Of a stretch of 64,000 nt of DNA, positions 20,272-30,300 are shown one piece after another (positions within the stretch are counted from its first letter, which is position 1; every line of letters starts with the position of its first letter). The notes beneath the pieces are model-generated. The model made no database searches. It was not told the origin of the DNA and worked only from the letters and a program-made list of their open reading frames with translations. A program made the position numbers and the translations under genes. The stretch is from Bordetella genomosp. 10 (GTDB lineage: Bacteria > Pseudomonadota > Gammaproteobacteria > Burkholderiales > Burkholderiaceae_B), in contig NZ_NEVM01000005.1 in NCBI RefSeq assembly GCF_002261225.1, positions 2,232,001 to 2,296,000 of the forward strand. The letters run 5' to 3'.

Positions 20272-21630
20272 TCAGCGCAGCAGCGCCACGAACTCGCGCA
20301 CGTCGGAAAGTTGCTCGAAGGTCCACGTCGCCCTGGCGATGGCGGCCGCTTGCGCCGCATCGCGCGCGCCCTCGGCATTGGCGAGGAACTTGGCCTCGAT
20401 GGCCGCGTCCGACATGGGATTGTCCGTGGTGCCGGTGGCGTGCTCGACCAAGGTCTCGAACACCTCGCCCGCGCGCCGGACGCTGGCCCAGGCCTGGTCG
20501 CGGCGCAGGCTCTCGTCCACGCCGATGGTGATCTTCCCGCGCAAGGCGGCGACCTGTTCGTCGGCGGCGCGCGCGTCGGTGTACTGGGCAATGCCCGCGG
20601 CGCCGTCGATCATCGCCACCGCCGCGCTGTGATAAATGCTGAACTTCGAATGCAGGCCCGTGGTCGGCGCCACGGTGCCGGTAATGGCCACGACGGCGGG
20701 ATTGACCTTGACCTCCACCGCCTCGACGCCATCCAGCCGGCCGCCGAGCTTGTCGCGCAACTGGATCATGGCGTCGATGGCAGGATGCAGGACCACGCCG
20801 CAGGCATAGGGCTTGTGCCCGTTGGTGGCGATCATCCATTCCCGGCCCAGGCCGGCCGTCAGGCGCTCCAGGTCCGTGCTCTTGCTGTAGATGCGCGCGA
20901 AACCGCGCTTGCCCTCGACGATCTCCTCGCTGCTGTCGAAACCCTTCTCCGCCAGCAGCGCCGCCAGCAGGCCATTGGCGGCCGCCTTGCCGGCATGGAA
21001 GGACTTGCACATGGTGCCGCGGTTCTGCTGCATCCCGGCCGCCTGCGTGCCGGCGATGCCCAGGGCATGCGTCATGCGTTGCGCATCCAGGCCCAGCAGC
21101 TTGCCCACCGCCGCCGCGGCCGCGAAGGCGCCCAGCGTGCCGGTCAGGTGCCAGCCGCCGGGATGATGCTCCGGCGCCGCCTGGCCGATGCGCACGCCGG
21201 CCTCGAACCCCGCCACGTAGGCCGCGATGAAGGCGCGCCCATCGACCGGGCGCAGCTCCGCCGCCGAGAGCAGGGCCGCCAGCACGGGCGAGCTGGCGTG
21301 CAGGATGACGCCGCCCATGTGGGTGTCGTCGTAGTCCAGCAGATGCCCCATCTGGCCGTTCATCAAGGCCGCATCGGTGTGCGACAGGCGCGTGCCGCGC
21401 GCCAGCACGCTGGCCTTCCCGGCGCTACCGTTCTCCGTCAACGCCGCCAACAGCTTGTCCAGCGTGGGATGGCGATAGGCGGCGAAGGCGCATCCCAGCC
21501 AATCGAGGATGCCGCGCCGCGCGGCATGCACCACGCCGGCGGGCAGTTCGTCATAGGAAAAGCGCGCCAGGAAGGCGGCCAGGTCCTGGGTATAGGCGGG
21601 ACCGTCGCCGCTGCGGATATGCATGCCCAT
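20272..21630 (-). CDS. MmgE/PrpD family protein (second, promoter-proximal)
   Basis: The 452-aa paralogue has the same fold: GILDWLGCAFAAYRHPTLDK, NGQMGHLLDYDDTHMGGVILHASSPVLAALLSAAE, LGIAGTQAAGMQQNRGTMCKSFHAGKAAANGLLAA and YACGVVLHPAIDA. The conserved DDTH and KSFHAGKAA motifs of the active-site cleft are present. It starts 15 nt after the Bug receptor gene with a purine-rich ribosome site (AAGAGAGAG), so the two are co-transcribed. The pairing with a carboxylate receptor suggests a dehydratase or decarboxylase acting on an imported carboxylate (inference). Confidence 0.93.
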   Translation of the reverse strand: MGMHIRSGDGPAYTQDLAAFLARFSYDELPAGVVHAARRGILDWLGCAFAAYRHPTLDKLLAALTENGSAGKASVLARGTRLSHTDAALMNGQMGHLLDYDDTHMGGVILHASSPVLAALLSAAELRPVDGRAFIAAYVAGFEAGVRIGQAAPEHHPGGWHLTGTLGAFAAAAAVGKLLGLDAQRMTHALGIAGTQAAGMQQNRGTMCKSFHAGKAAANGLLAALLAEKGFDSSEEIVEGKRGFARIYSKSTDLERLTAGLGREWMIATNGHKPYACGVVLHPAIDAMIQLRDKLGGRLDGVEAVEVKVNPAVVAITGTVAPTTGLHSKFSIYHSAAVAMIDGAAGIAQYTDARAADEQVAALRGKITIGVDESLRRDQAWASVRRAGEVFETLVEHATGTTDNPMSDAAIEAKFLANAEGARDAAQAAAIARATWTFEQLSDVREFVALLR

Positions 21631-21645
21631 CGTGTCGCTCTCTCT

Positions 21646-22689
21646 TCAATTGGCCTTGATATGCGCGTTCCGGATCACTTCGGACCAGCGCGCGGTTTCG
21701 TCGTCCAGCATCTTGCGCGCCTCGGCGGCGTCGCCCTTGGCGGCTTCCAGGCCGTAGTTGGCCAGTTGCTTGCGCATATCGTCCGAACGCATGCCTTCCT
21801 GGGCCTTCTGCTGCAAGGTCTTCAGCACGTCGGCGGGCACGCCGGCCTGCACGTAGACGCCGTACCAGCCGGTCACCTGGTAGCCCTTCAAACCGGCTTC
21901 GGTGAGCGTCGGCACGTCGGGAAACTGGCTGGTGCGCTCGGCGCTGGTGACGGCCAGCGCGCGCAACTTGCCGCTGCTCAACATGGGGGCGGCCTCCATG
22001 GCCGAGGAGAACATCATGTCGACCTCTCCCCCCAGGAGGGCGGTGAGCGCCGGCGAGGCGCCCTTGTAAGGCACGTGGACGATGTCGACGCCGGCCTTGG
22101 CCTTGAACAGCTCGCCGGCCAGGTGGATGGCCGAACCGGTGCCGGCGGACGAGTAGTTCATCTTGCCCGGGTGCGCCTTGGCCTTCGCGATCAGCTCGCC
22201 GACCGATTTGATGGGCGAATCGGCGCGCACCACCAGCACGTAAGGCGTGGTGCCCACCAGCGCGATGGGCGCGAAATCCTTGGGATCGATGCCGGATTGC
22301 GGATACAGCGCGGGCGCCGAGGCCAGCGCGATATTCCCCAGCAGCAGCGTATAGCCGTCCGGCGCGGCGTGCGCGGCCGCCTGGATGCCGATGGTGCCGC
22401 CGGCGCCGGGCCGGTTGTCCACCACCACGGACTGGCCCAGGGCCTTGCCCAGTTCCAGCGCGGCCGGACGCGCGGCGCCGTCCACCGCGCCGCCCGGGGC
22501 GAAGGGAACGATGAGGCGCAAGGCGTGATCGGGAAACGCGGCTTGCGCCGGCGCGGCCGTCACGCCCAACAGCGCGACGCAAGCCAGCAGGAACGACAGG
22601 ACGGAAGCCGCCCCGCGGCGCGCGCGGGAGCGGGAGCGGAGGGAAGGACAGGGGGCGGCAGTGACGCTGCCGGTCGGCGTGGGATGCAT
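21646..22689 (-). CDS. Bug-family (tripartite tricarboxylate) periplasmic solute-binding protein
   Basis: The 347-aa receptor has a signal peptide (LSFLLACVALLGVTAAPAQA, cleavage near residue 50). Bug motifs: FPDHALRLIVPFAPGGAVDGAAR, VVDNRPGAGGTIGIQAA, HVPYKGASPALTALLGGEVDMMF, GKLRALAVTSAERTSQFPDVPTLTEAG. It is first of the operon with the two MmgE/PrpD genes; no TctA/TctB is adjacent. The ATG at 22689 has a GGAGAC ribosome site. Tandem TGGTAT palindromes lie about 160-185 nt upstream. Confidence 0.94.
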   Translation of the reverse strand: MHPTPTGSVTAAPCPSLRSRSRARRGAASVLSFLLACVALLGVTAAPAQAAFPDHALRLIVPFAPGGAVDGAARPAALELGKALGQSVVVDNRPGAGGTIGIQAAAHAAPDGYTLLLGNIALASAPALYPQSGIDPKDFAPIALVGTTPYVLVVRADSPIKSVGELIAKAKAHPGKMNYSSAGTGSAIHLAGELFKAKAGVDIVHVPYKGASPALTALLGGEVDMMFSSAMEAAPMLSSGKLRALAVTSAERTSQFPDVPTLTEAGLKGYQVTGWYGVYVQAGVPADVLKTLQQKAQEGMRSDDMRKQLANYGLEAAKGDAAEARKMLDDETARWSEVIRNAHIKAN

Positions 22690-23114
22690 GTTTGTCTCCG
22701 GTTAATGACTTATGGATCGGCGGATTATGGGTGCAGCCCTGGCCGTCCGAAACGTGCTTCCGCAGAAGGGGTGTTCACGATTTGTGAGGACTTCCCCTTT
22801 CAACGTCGTTCAATTACGGACAAGTCTAGCTTTTTCTCCGAATTTTTGGTATGCCATTTATGGTATCCCATAAGCGACTGGCGCGTTTTCCACATGCCCG
22901 GCCTCAGATACAAAAAGAAACAACAAACCGGGCAAAAAATTTATCGCCCGTAGGCGGCACGTTCGCGCATCGTCGCGCCCTATTTCCGCCTTCTGCCACC
23001 ATGTTCCGTCTTCGCACGGTTAAATCCGGCGCTTTTCGTCCTTTGCATACGGCCTTCCCTTGTTCCTACGATCGGCGCGGCTGGCCTCCCCGGCCTCTCA
23101 ATGACGGAGCCCCG
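22690..23114. other. Bug / bioB divergent intergenic region
   Basis: No gene is seen. The middle (about 22800-22940) is AT-rich and holds tandem palindromes listed separately. A five-codon ATG ORF (23101-23118) overlaps the bioB start, and GGAG at about 23105 serves as the bioB ribosome site. Promoters for both genes are expected here but no clear -35/-10 pair can be assigned. Confidence 0.5.
22847..22873. promoter_or_regulatory. tandem TGGTAT palindromes, GntR-type operator candidate
   Basis: TGGTATGCCA (22847-22856) and TGGTATCCCA (22861-22870) lie 14 nt apart; the second is also part of the longer palindrome TTATGG-TATC-CCATAA (22858-22873). TGGTAT-ACCA-type sites are typical for FadR/VanR GntR regulators. 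No GntR gene is adjacent, so the regulator is unknown. Confidence 0.55.
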
Positions 23115-24239
23115 ATGAACCCCACGCCGAACGAAACGCCGAAGAATCCGGCCCCCGCCACGCCCGCCGCGACGACGACCGCCAAGTGGCGCGTCGAGGA
23201 CATCCTGGCGCTCTACGACCTGCCCTTCGCCGAGCTGGTCCATCGCGCCCAGACCGTGCACCGGCAGCATTTCGACCCCGCCGAGCTGCAGCTTTCCAGC
23301 CTGCTTTCGATCAAGACCGGCGGCTGTCCGGAGGACTGCGGCTATTGCTCGCAATCGTCCGTGCACGATGCGGGGGTCAAGGGCCAGCCCCTGATGCCGC
23401 TGGACGAGGTGGTGGCGGCGGCGCGGGAGGCGCGCGACCAGGGCGCGCAGCGCTTCTGCATGGGCGCGGCCTGGCGCTCGCCCAAGCCGCGGCAGGTCGA
23501 GGCGGTGGCGCGCATGATCGAAGCGGTCAAGGCGCTGGGCATGGAGACCTGCGTCACCCTGGGCATGCTGGACGACGGACAGGCGCGGCAACTCGCCGAC
23601 GCCGGCCTGGACTACTACAACCACAACCTGGACACCTCGCCGGAGTTCTACGGCAGCATCATCAGCACCCGCACCTACCAGGACCGCCTGGATACCCTGG
23701 AAAACGTGCGGACCGCGGGCGTGAAGGTGTGCTGCGGCGGCATCATCGGCATGGGGGAAAGCCGCGTGGCGCGGGCGGGACTGATCGGCCAGTTGGCGAA
23801 CCTCGACCCGTATCCGGAGTCGGTGCCGATCAACCACCTGATCCCCATTCCGGGCACGCCCCTGGCGGACGCGCCGCCGCTCGATCCCTTCGAGTTCGTG
23901 CGCACCATCGCCGTGGCGCGCATCGTCATGCCGCGCGCCGTGGTGCGCCTGTCGGCCGGACGCGAAAGCATGGACGACGCGTTGCAGGCGCTGTGCTTCC
24001 TGGCGGGCGCGAATTCGATGTTCTATGGCGAGAAGCTGCTGACCACGGGCAATCCGCGCCTGCAGCACGATCGCGACTTGCTGGCCCGCCTCGGCATGCG
24101 CGCCGCGGGAACGGCGCCCGAACCGACGGCGGCTCCCATCGTCCGGCATGAGCCGGTGACGAAGGCGCTGGAGAAGGAACTGAAGAAGGCGCTGACGAAG
24201 GCGCCGGCGGACGCTACGCGGGAAAGCGCCGCGCGCTGA
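23115..24239 (+). CDS. bioB: biotin synthase
   Basis: Radical-SAM enzyme inserting sulfur into dethiobiotin. The 374-aa protein has the CxxxCxxC cluster motif at Cys71-Cys75-Cys78 ([14 protein letters not shown]) and the second-cluster elements [31 protein letters not shown] and [10 protein letters not shown]. There is a Pro/Ala/Thr-rich N-terminal extension of about 25 residues and a charged Lys/Glu C-terminal tail of about 40 residues beyond the family core. The ATG at 23115 has a GGAG site. It stands alone rather than in a bio operon and converges on the MFS gene with 6 nt between stops. Confidence 0.96.
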   Translation: MNPTPNETPKNPAPATPAATTTAKWRVEDILALYDLPFAELVHRAQTVHRQHFDPAELQLSSLLSIKTGGCPEDCGYCSQSSVHDAGVKGQPLMPLDEVVAAAREARDQGAQRFCMGAAWRSPKPRQVEAVARMIEAVKALGMETCVTLGMLDDGQARQLADAGLDYYNHNLDTSPEFYGSIISTRTYQDRLDTLENVRTAGVKVCCGGIIGMGESRVARAGLIGQLANLDPYPESVPINHLIPIPGTPLADAPPLDPFEFVRTIAVARIVMPRAVVRLSAGRESMDDALQALCFLAGANSMFYGEKLLTTGNPRLQHDRDLLARLGMRAAGTAPEPTAAPIVRHEPVTKALEKELKKALTKAPADATRESAAR

Positions 24240-24245
24240 GCCGCG

Positions 24246-25667
24246 TCACAGCGAAGGCGGCCGCGCGCCCTCGCCCGCCGCGGGATCCGGCGCCGCCACC
24301 GTGCCGGTCACCACGCCCGTCTCCGGGCCGGCGGCCATGGCGCCGGAGGCGTCGGCGCTGCCTTCGGCGCGCGCCGGCTGGGTGGCCGCGGCGGCGTCCG
24401 GCTCGACCATTTCCAGCGTCTGGTCCACGGCGGGATCGACGCGCGGATCCAGCGTGGCGACGGCGGCCGGCGAACTCTGCAAGGTGTCGGGCATGGGCAC
24501 GAAATGCACCGGCGCCGCCTCCACCTGGTGCTCGCCGGTGACGCGGGCCGGACGCACGCGCCACACCAGGACGACGGCACAGGCCGACACGAAGACGTAG
24601 TACATGTTGGGCCCCGCCCAGGACATCAGGGCGCCCGCGATCAAGGGGCCGATGCAGGCGCCGATGCCGTAGGCCATCAACAGGATGGCGCTCAGGCCGA
24701 CGCGCTTTTCCGCCTCGACGTGGTCGTTGGCGAAGGCCGCGCCCAGGGGATAGAGCGTGAATTGCAGGATGCCGAAGAGACAGGCCAGCAACAGCATCAG
24801 CCAATAGGGCCAGTCGGTCCAGCCCCACATCAGCGCGGTGAAGACGGCGAGGATGAGCGAATTGCAGCGGATCAGCCGGGCGCGGTTGATGCGGTCGGAC
24901 AGCCAGCCCATGGGGAATTGCGACAACAGCCCCGCCGTCACCGACGCCGCCACGAACACCGCCACCTGGGTCGTGCTCATGCCGTGGCGCGCCGCATAGA
25001 CCGGCACCAGGCCATAGAAGGCGCCCGACAGATTGCCGGCCATGAACAGCACGGTGAGCGACAGCGGCACGCGCCGCGCGAAGAACTTGATGTCCAAGGG
25101 CGCCGGCACCGGCGTGGCCGGGTGGGTGCGCGCCGTCAAGGCGATAGGCACCAGGCACAGCACCTGGAAAATCGCGACCAGGGTCAGCGGCCGCAGGTCC
25201 AGCGAGCCATACATCGTCAGCGAGAGCTGGCCCAGCACCGTTCCCAGGCCGGACACCAGCATGTAGACCGAAAACACCCGCCCCCGCAAATGGTTTTCCG
25301 TCTGCTCGTTGAGCCAGCTTTCCAGCACCATGAACTGCGTCACCATGGCGACGCCGGCGATCAGGCGCAGCAGCAGCCACAGGGGCAGCACTTCGAAGGA
25401 GGCCTGGGCCAGCACCATGGTGGCGGAGACCGCCGCACAGGCCACGAAGGCGCGTATGTGCCCCACGCGGATCAGCAGCTTGTGGCCCAGGCGCGCGCCG
25501 CAGACCAGGCCCAGGTAGTAGCCGGCGATCAGCAGGCCGACCCAGAAGGCGCTGACGGACTGCGCGGTTAGGCGCAGGCCCATGAAGGTATTGAAGAGGC
25601 CGGTCCCGCACAGCATCAGCAAGGCGGCGGCGTAGAGGGAGGAAAACGAGTAGAGAGTCGAGTACAT
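24246..25667 (-). CDS. MFS transporter (YcaD-like)
   Basis: The 473-aa protein has 12 predicted TM segments in the first 385 residues with MFS motifs (GYYLGLVCGARLGHKLLIRVGHIR; LLSQFPMGWLSDRINRARLI) and MVLESWLNEQTENHLRGRVFSVYM, typical of the YcaD/CynX-like subgroup. The last 85 residues form a disordered Pro/Ala/Asp/Glu tail after the final TM. The substrate is unknown. It is convergent with bioB and lies downstream of the peroxiredoxin gene on the same strand. Confidence 0.9.
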   Translation of the reverse strand: MYSTLYSFSSLYAAALLMLCGTGLFNTFMGLRLTAQSVSAFWVGLLIAGYYLGLVCGARLGHKLLIRVGHIRAFVACAAVSATMVLAQASFEVLPLWLLLRLIAGVAMVTQFMVLESWLNEQTENHLRGRVFSVYMLVSGLGTVLGQLSLTMYGSLDLRPLTLVAIFQVLCLVPIALTARTHPATPVPAPLDIKFFARRVPLSLTVLFMAGNLSGAFYGLVPVYAARHGMSTTQVAVFVAASVTAGLLSQFPMGWLSDRINRARLIRCNSLILAVFTALMWGWTDWPYWLMLLLACLFGILQFTLYPLGAAFANDHVEAEKRVGLSAILLMAYGIGACIGPLIAGALMSWAGPNMYYVFVSACAVVLVWRVRPARVTGEHQVEAAPVHFVPMPDTLQSSPAAVATLDPRVDPAVDQTLEMVEPDAAAATQPARAEGSADASGAMAAGPETGVVTGTVAAPDPAAGEGARPPSL

Positions 25668-25736
25668 CTGACCTGTGAACCGCGGCGCCGGGTGCTTCCC
25701 GGGACGGCGCCGCGGCGCCGTCCCGGCCGAAATCGA

Positions 25737-26240
25737 TCAGACCTGGCCGAGCATCGTGGCCGCGTCGCTGACTTCGAACTTGCCGGCGGCTTCGACGTTC
25801 AGCTTCTTGACCACGCCGTCGTCCAGCAGCATCGAATAGCGCTGCGAACGCACGCCCATGCCGCGCGCGTTCAGGTCCAGCTCCAGGCCCAGGGCCTTGG
25901 TCCAGATCGCCGAACCGTCGGCCAGCATGCGCACCTTGCCGCCGGTCTTCTGCTCGCGGCCCCAGGCGCCCATGACGAAGGCGTCGTTGACCGACACGCA
26001 CCAGATTTCGTCCACGCCCTTGCCCTTGAGCGCGGCGGCGTTCTCGACGTAGCCCGGCAGGTGCTTGGCCGAGCAGGTCGGCGTGAAGGCGCCCGGCACG
26101 GCGAACACGGCGATCTTCTTGCCCTTGACGAGGTCGGCGACCTGGAAGGCATTGGGACCGAGCGCGCAGCTATCGGTCTCGGTTTCGATGAATTCGGTCA
26201 GCGTGCCGTCGGGCACCTTGTCGCCGACTTTGATGGTCAT
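25737..26240 (-). CDS. peroxiredoxin (Prx5-type)
   Basis: Thiol peroxidase of 167 aa reducing hydroperoxides. The peroxidatic Cys56 is in PGAFTPTCSAKHLPGY, the Prx5 signature; Cys25 (TDSCALG) is a further Cys whose role is unclear. The Prx5 C-terminal region GVRSQRYSMLLDDGVVKKLNVE is present. The start at 26240 has a GGAGA site; longer upstream frame is unsupported. It is the glutathione/glutaredoxin-dependent class by family (inference). Confidence 0.94.
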   Translation of the reverse strand: MTIKVGDKVPDGTLTEFIETETDSCALGPNAFQVADLVKGKKIAVFAVPGAFTPTCSAKHLPGYVENAAALKGKGVDEIWCVSVNDAFVMGAWGREQKTGGKVRMLADGSAIWTKALGLELDLNARGMGVRSQRYSMLLDDGVVKKLNVEAAGKFEVSDAATMLGQV

Positions 26241-26453
26241 GACAGTCTCCAGAAGTGAAACGCGGACGGTTGTCCGCGTCGAAAAGCGATCCCCGCGCCG
26301 CCTGCATCGCGAAGGAGGCGCCCCGGGCCCGGACCGCCGGGCATCGGGGCCGCCCCGATGGATTTCCCACATGGTAGCGCCTTCCCGGCCCCGCCGTCGA
26401 AGGCGCCCGTGACCGAATCGACCCGTGGGCCTTTCGGCACATGGCTGCCGGCC

Positions 26454-27335
26454 TTACTTCAGCTTGTGCTCGGCGAACCAATCGAGGGCGCGCTGCCAGG
26501 CCTGCTCGGCGTCCTCCTTGACGTAGCTGGGCCGATAGTCGGCGTGGAAGGCATGTCCCGAGTTCGGATAGAGGTCGATGACCGAGGCGCGCGCCGCCTT
26601 GTCGCCCCGCTCCAGCGCGGCGCGCATCGCGGCCACGTCGTCCTGCGTGATGCCGGCGTCCTTGCCGCCGTAGGCGCCGCGTATGGGCGCGTGCAGCTTG
26701 CCGGCCAGATCGACCGGGAAGTGCGGACGCAGCCGCGGATCGGTCTTGCCGCGCAAGGGACCGTAGAACGCCGCGCCCACCTTGAGCCTGGGGTTGTGCG
26801 CCGAGTACAGCCATACGATGCGCCCGCCCCAGCAGAAGCCGATGATGCCCAGCTTGTCGGCGTCGCCGCCATGGCCGGCCGCCCATTTGGCGGTGGCGTC
26901 CAGGTCGGACATCACGTCGGCGTCCGGCACCTTCTGGACGACCTCGGCCTGCAACTTGGCGATCTCCGTGTACTTGGAGGGATCGCCCTCGCGCGCGAAG
27001 AGGTTGGGCGCGACGGCCAGGTAGCCCTGGTGCGCCAGCCGCCGGCAGACGTCCTGGATGTATTCGTGCACGCCGAAGATCTCCGACACCACCAGGACGG
27101 TGGCGAGATGCTTCTTGTCCTTGGGCGCGGCGCTGTACGCCCACATCTTGCCGTCCTTCACCGGAATCTCGACCGGGCCCGCCGTCAGGCCTTCGGCGCT
27201 GGTCTTGATCACCGATTGCGCGGCGACCGGCCCGGCGGCCGCGGCGAAGCCGGTGGCGAGCGCGGTGGCCATGAAGCCGCGCCGGTCCAGTCGCAGGGGA
27301 GGAAGAAGACTATCCAAATGCTTGTCGTCGCTCAT
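26454..27335 (-). CDS. dienelactone hydrolase family protein, Tat-exported
   Basis: An alpha/beta hydrolase of 293 aa. The N-terminus has a twin-arginine signal (LDRRGFMATALATGFAAAAGPVAAQ, cleavage near residue 40), so it is likely periplasmic. The dienelactone hydrolase catalytic triad is visible: Cys168 (GFCWGG), Asp226 (AYGGKDAGI) and His261 or His264 (SGHAFHAD). The substrate is unknown; homologues cleave lactones. It lies 18 nt downstream of the DUF748 gene end on the same strand, so may be co-transcribed with it. Confidence 0.92.
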   Translation of the reverse strand: MSDDKHLDSLLPPLRLDRRGFMATALATGFAAAAGPVAAQSVIKTSAEGLTAGPVEIPVKDGKMWAYSAAPKDKKHLATVLVVSEIFGVHEYIQDVCRRLAHQGYLAVAPNLFAREGDPSKYTEIAKLQAEVVQKVPDADVMSDLDATAKWAAGHGGDADKLGIIGFCWGGRIVWLYSAHNPRLKVGAAFYGPLRGKTDPRLRPHFPVDLAGKLHAPIRGAYGGKDAGITQDDVAAMRAALERGDKAARASVIDLYPNSGHAFHADYRPSYVKEDAEQAWQRALDWFAEHKLK

Positions 27336-27353
27336 GGAATACGCTCCTGGGAT

Positions 27354-30300
27354 TCAATGCTTCAGGGAAAACTCGACCCGGCTGGGTGCGTCCTTGTCCT
27401 TGATGCCTTCCGCCGACAACTCGGGCGCGACCACGAAAATCCGGTCGGCGGGCGCGCCCTGCGCCTGCAAGGCCTCGTACACCGCCTGGGCGCGCGCATC
27501 GGCCAGGCGGCGCAACTGCTCGTCGCCCACCGGCGCCGCCTTGCGCAGCAAGTCCTCCATCTGGTCGGGCGGCAGCGATTTGGCCATGCCGATGAAGTTG
27601 CGCGGCTTGTTGTCCATCTTGGTGTTGTCGTAGACAGACTCCAGGTACTTGGCGCGATCGGCGGCCGACAGGGGCGTGTCGCTCAAGCGCGTGCTCTTGC
27701 CGGTGGCGCGGGCCTGCGCGGCGCGGATGCGCTGGTCGACCCAGGCCTGGCGCAGGCCCTGTTCGTCGGTGACCGGGTCGGCGCGGCCGGCGATGTCCAT
27801 CTGCAGCGAAGGACGGTCGGCCAGGGCGGTGGCCAGCTTGCCCAGGCGGTCGCGCGCGGTGTCGTCCAGCTTGTCGCTGCCCGGCGCGAACGTCACGTAG
27901 GACAGTTCCTCCCCGCCGCCGAAGGCGGAAGCGAGCAGGCTGAAGGGCGAGGTCACCGCCTTGACCACCAGATTGCCGAGGACGCCCAGGATGATGCGGC
28001 CGACCGAGAAACTGGGATCGTCCAGCGAGCCCGACACCGGCAGGTCGATATCGATATTGCCGTTGCGGTCCTTCAGCAGCGCCACCGCCAGCATCACGGG
28101 CAGCGTCGTGGCGTCCTTGCTGTTGGTCTTCTCGCCGAAGGTCAGTTGATTCAGCAGCACATGGTTGCTGGCCGACAGCGCGCGGTCCTTGATGCGGTAT
28201 TCCAGGTCCACCGACAGCTTGCCCCGCTTGATCGGGTAGCCGACGTACTTGGAGGAATAGGTGGTGAAACGCGGCAGGTCGACGCCGCGGGCCGTGGCCT
28301 TGAGGTCCAGGGTCAGGAATTTGGCGAAAGGGTTGACCACGCCGCTGATGGACAGCGGCGCGGTGCGGTAGACGCGGCCGTTGACGCTGACCTTGGCGGG
28401 CTGGGGATTGGTCGACGACAGCGCCGAGACCGAACCGCTGACGCTGGACAATTCCGCGGTGTAGTTGGGCTTGACGAAGCGGTCGTTGAAGGTGGCGCGG
28501 CCGTTCTTCAACGTGACGCTGCGCACGGTGATGTCCGGCATGCCGCCGCCCGACTTGCCCGCGGGGGCGGGCCGCGGCGCGGCGCGCGTCTGCGTGTCCT
28601 GCGTGATGGAGCCGCCGGCCTTGCCGGGCTCGGCCACCAGGTCCATGACGTTCAGCCGGCCTTCGCCGTTGAGCAGCACATTGCCGTAGAAGTCGTCCAG
28701 GACGATGTCGCCCAGGTCCAGGCGCGGCTTGTCGCCCACCACCTGGATGGCCATGTTGCTGAAGGCGAGCGTCTTCCAGGCCAGGAACTCGGCCCGGTTG
28801 ACGCGATCCAGCAGGTTGAGGTCGTCGACGTTGACGGCGCCCGTCCAGCTCGCCTGCATGGGCTTGCCGCCGGCCGCCGCCGTGAATTTGGCCTCGCCCT
28901 TGGCGCCCACCGAAATCGAGCGCACGGTGGCGTTGAGGCTGGACGCGGCGTAGGGCGCGAAGCGCGCCAGGTCCAGCTTGGACAGATCCACCTTGGCGCT
29001 GACCTGCAGGGGTTGCAGCGCAAAGCTGCCCTGCGTGGCGAGCGCGCCCTGACCCAGCAGGCCGTCGGCCTTGAGGTCGAAGTTCGACGAGCCGGAACCC
29101 AGGGTCCACTTGTCGACCGCCAGGGCCAGGTGCTTGAGGCCGACGTCCACGGCCGGGTTGACGCTTTCGTCGCGCGCGGCGATGTCGGCCGCGTCGACCT
29201 TGATGTCGCTGGCCTCGACCGCCAGCACGTTGTTGCGGTCGGCCACGTTGACCTGCGCGGACACGCCGACCGTGCCGCTTTGCAGCAGCACCGGCGCGGC
29301 GTTGCGCACGGCTTGCGCGAAGGGCGCCAGCGGCAGGCTGGCCGCGCGCACGTCCAGGTCCAGGGCCAGCGGCTGCATGATCAGCTTGCCGACGCCGCGC
29401 AGCTTGGCGCCGTCGGCGTTGTCCATGGTCAGCCAGAGGCCGATGGGCTGGTCCTTGGGTTGCGGGAAGCGGACCTGCTGGACCGTGACGTCCAGCTTTT
29501 GCAGCGCATAGTCGAGCTTGGTGGCGGCGTCGCGCAGGTGCACGTTGCCGTTGCCGATGTTGATGGCGCCGACCGTCACCTGCCAGGGCGTGGAAGCGTC
29601 GTGCCGGGGCGCGGGCGCGGGCGCGGGCGCGGGTGTGGGTGTGGCGGGAGCCGGAGTGGCGCCATTGCCCGACGGCGCCGCCGGCGTTGCGGCTGCCGCC
29701 GCGGCGGGCTTGCCGGCGGGCGGAGGCGCGGTGGCCGTGGATGCGGCGGCGGGGGCGCCAGCGGGCTGAGCAGCGGCGGGTTGGGCAGTGACAGCCGGAG
29801 CAGGCTGGGCAGGGGCGGATTGCGCGGCGGCGGCGTCCTTGGCGTCCCCGCCCTGGCCCGTGGCCGCCGAGGGCGGCGCCATGGTCTTGACGGTGGAGAC
29901 GGCGGGGGCGCCCGTCGTCTTGTCGCCCGCGCCCAGGCGCTGCAACTTGTCGATGATGTCCAGCCAATTGATCCGCTGGTTGGCGTCGCGCCGGGTCTGG
30001 ATGCGCGGGTCCAGCAGCTCGACCTCGCCGATCGCCGCCGTGCGGCCGATGACGTCCACGTCGACCTGCCGCACGTTCAGGCTGCGCCAGGCCGCCAGCT
30101 CGTCGCCGGCGCTCTCGCGCAGGTCGAAATCCCGCACGCCGAGGCTGCCGGTGACCCGCAGCTTGACCGGCGCATCGTGCGGCTGCTCGAAGGCGATGTG
30201 CAGGTCGGAATCCAGCAGGCCGTGCTGGAGCTTGATCGGCATCGGCGCCGGCCAGGCATCGGCCCATTGATCCAGCGCCAGGCCGGTGAACACCACGTCC

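Noticed and set aside
18979..22953. Plus-strand open frame of over 1300 codons opposite the PrpD/Bug operon
   Set aside because: Antisense shadow: its sequence is low-complexity Arg/Gln/His/Gly and covers three well-supported genes on the other strand.
27310..30267. Very long minus-strand open frame (985 codons) inside the DUF748 gene
   Set aside because: It is in another frame of a gene with a recognised domain; high GC makes such shadows common. No family motif is visible.
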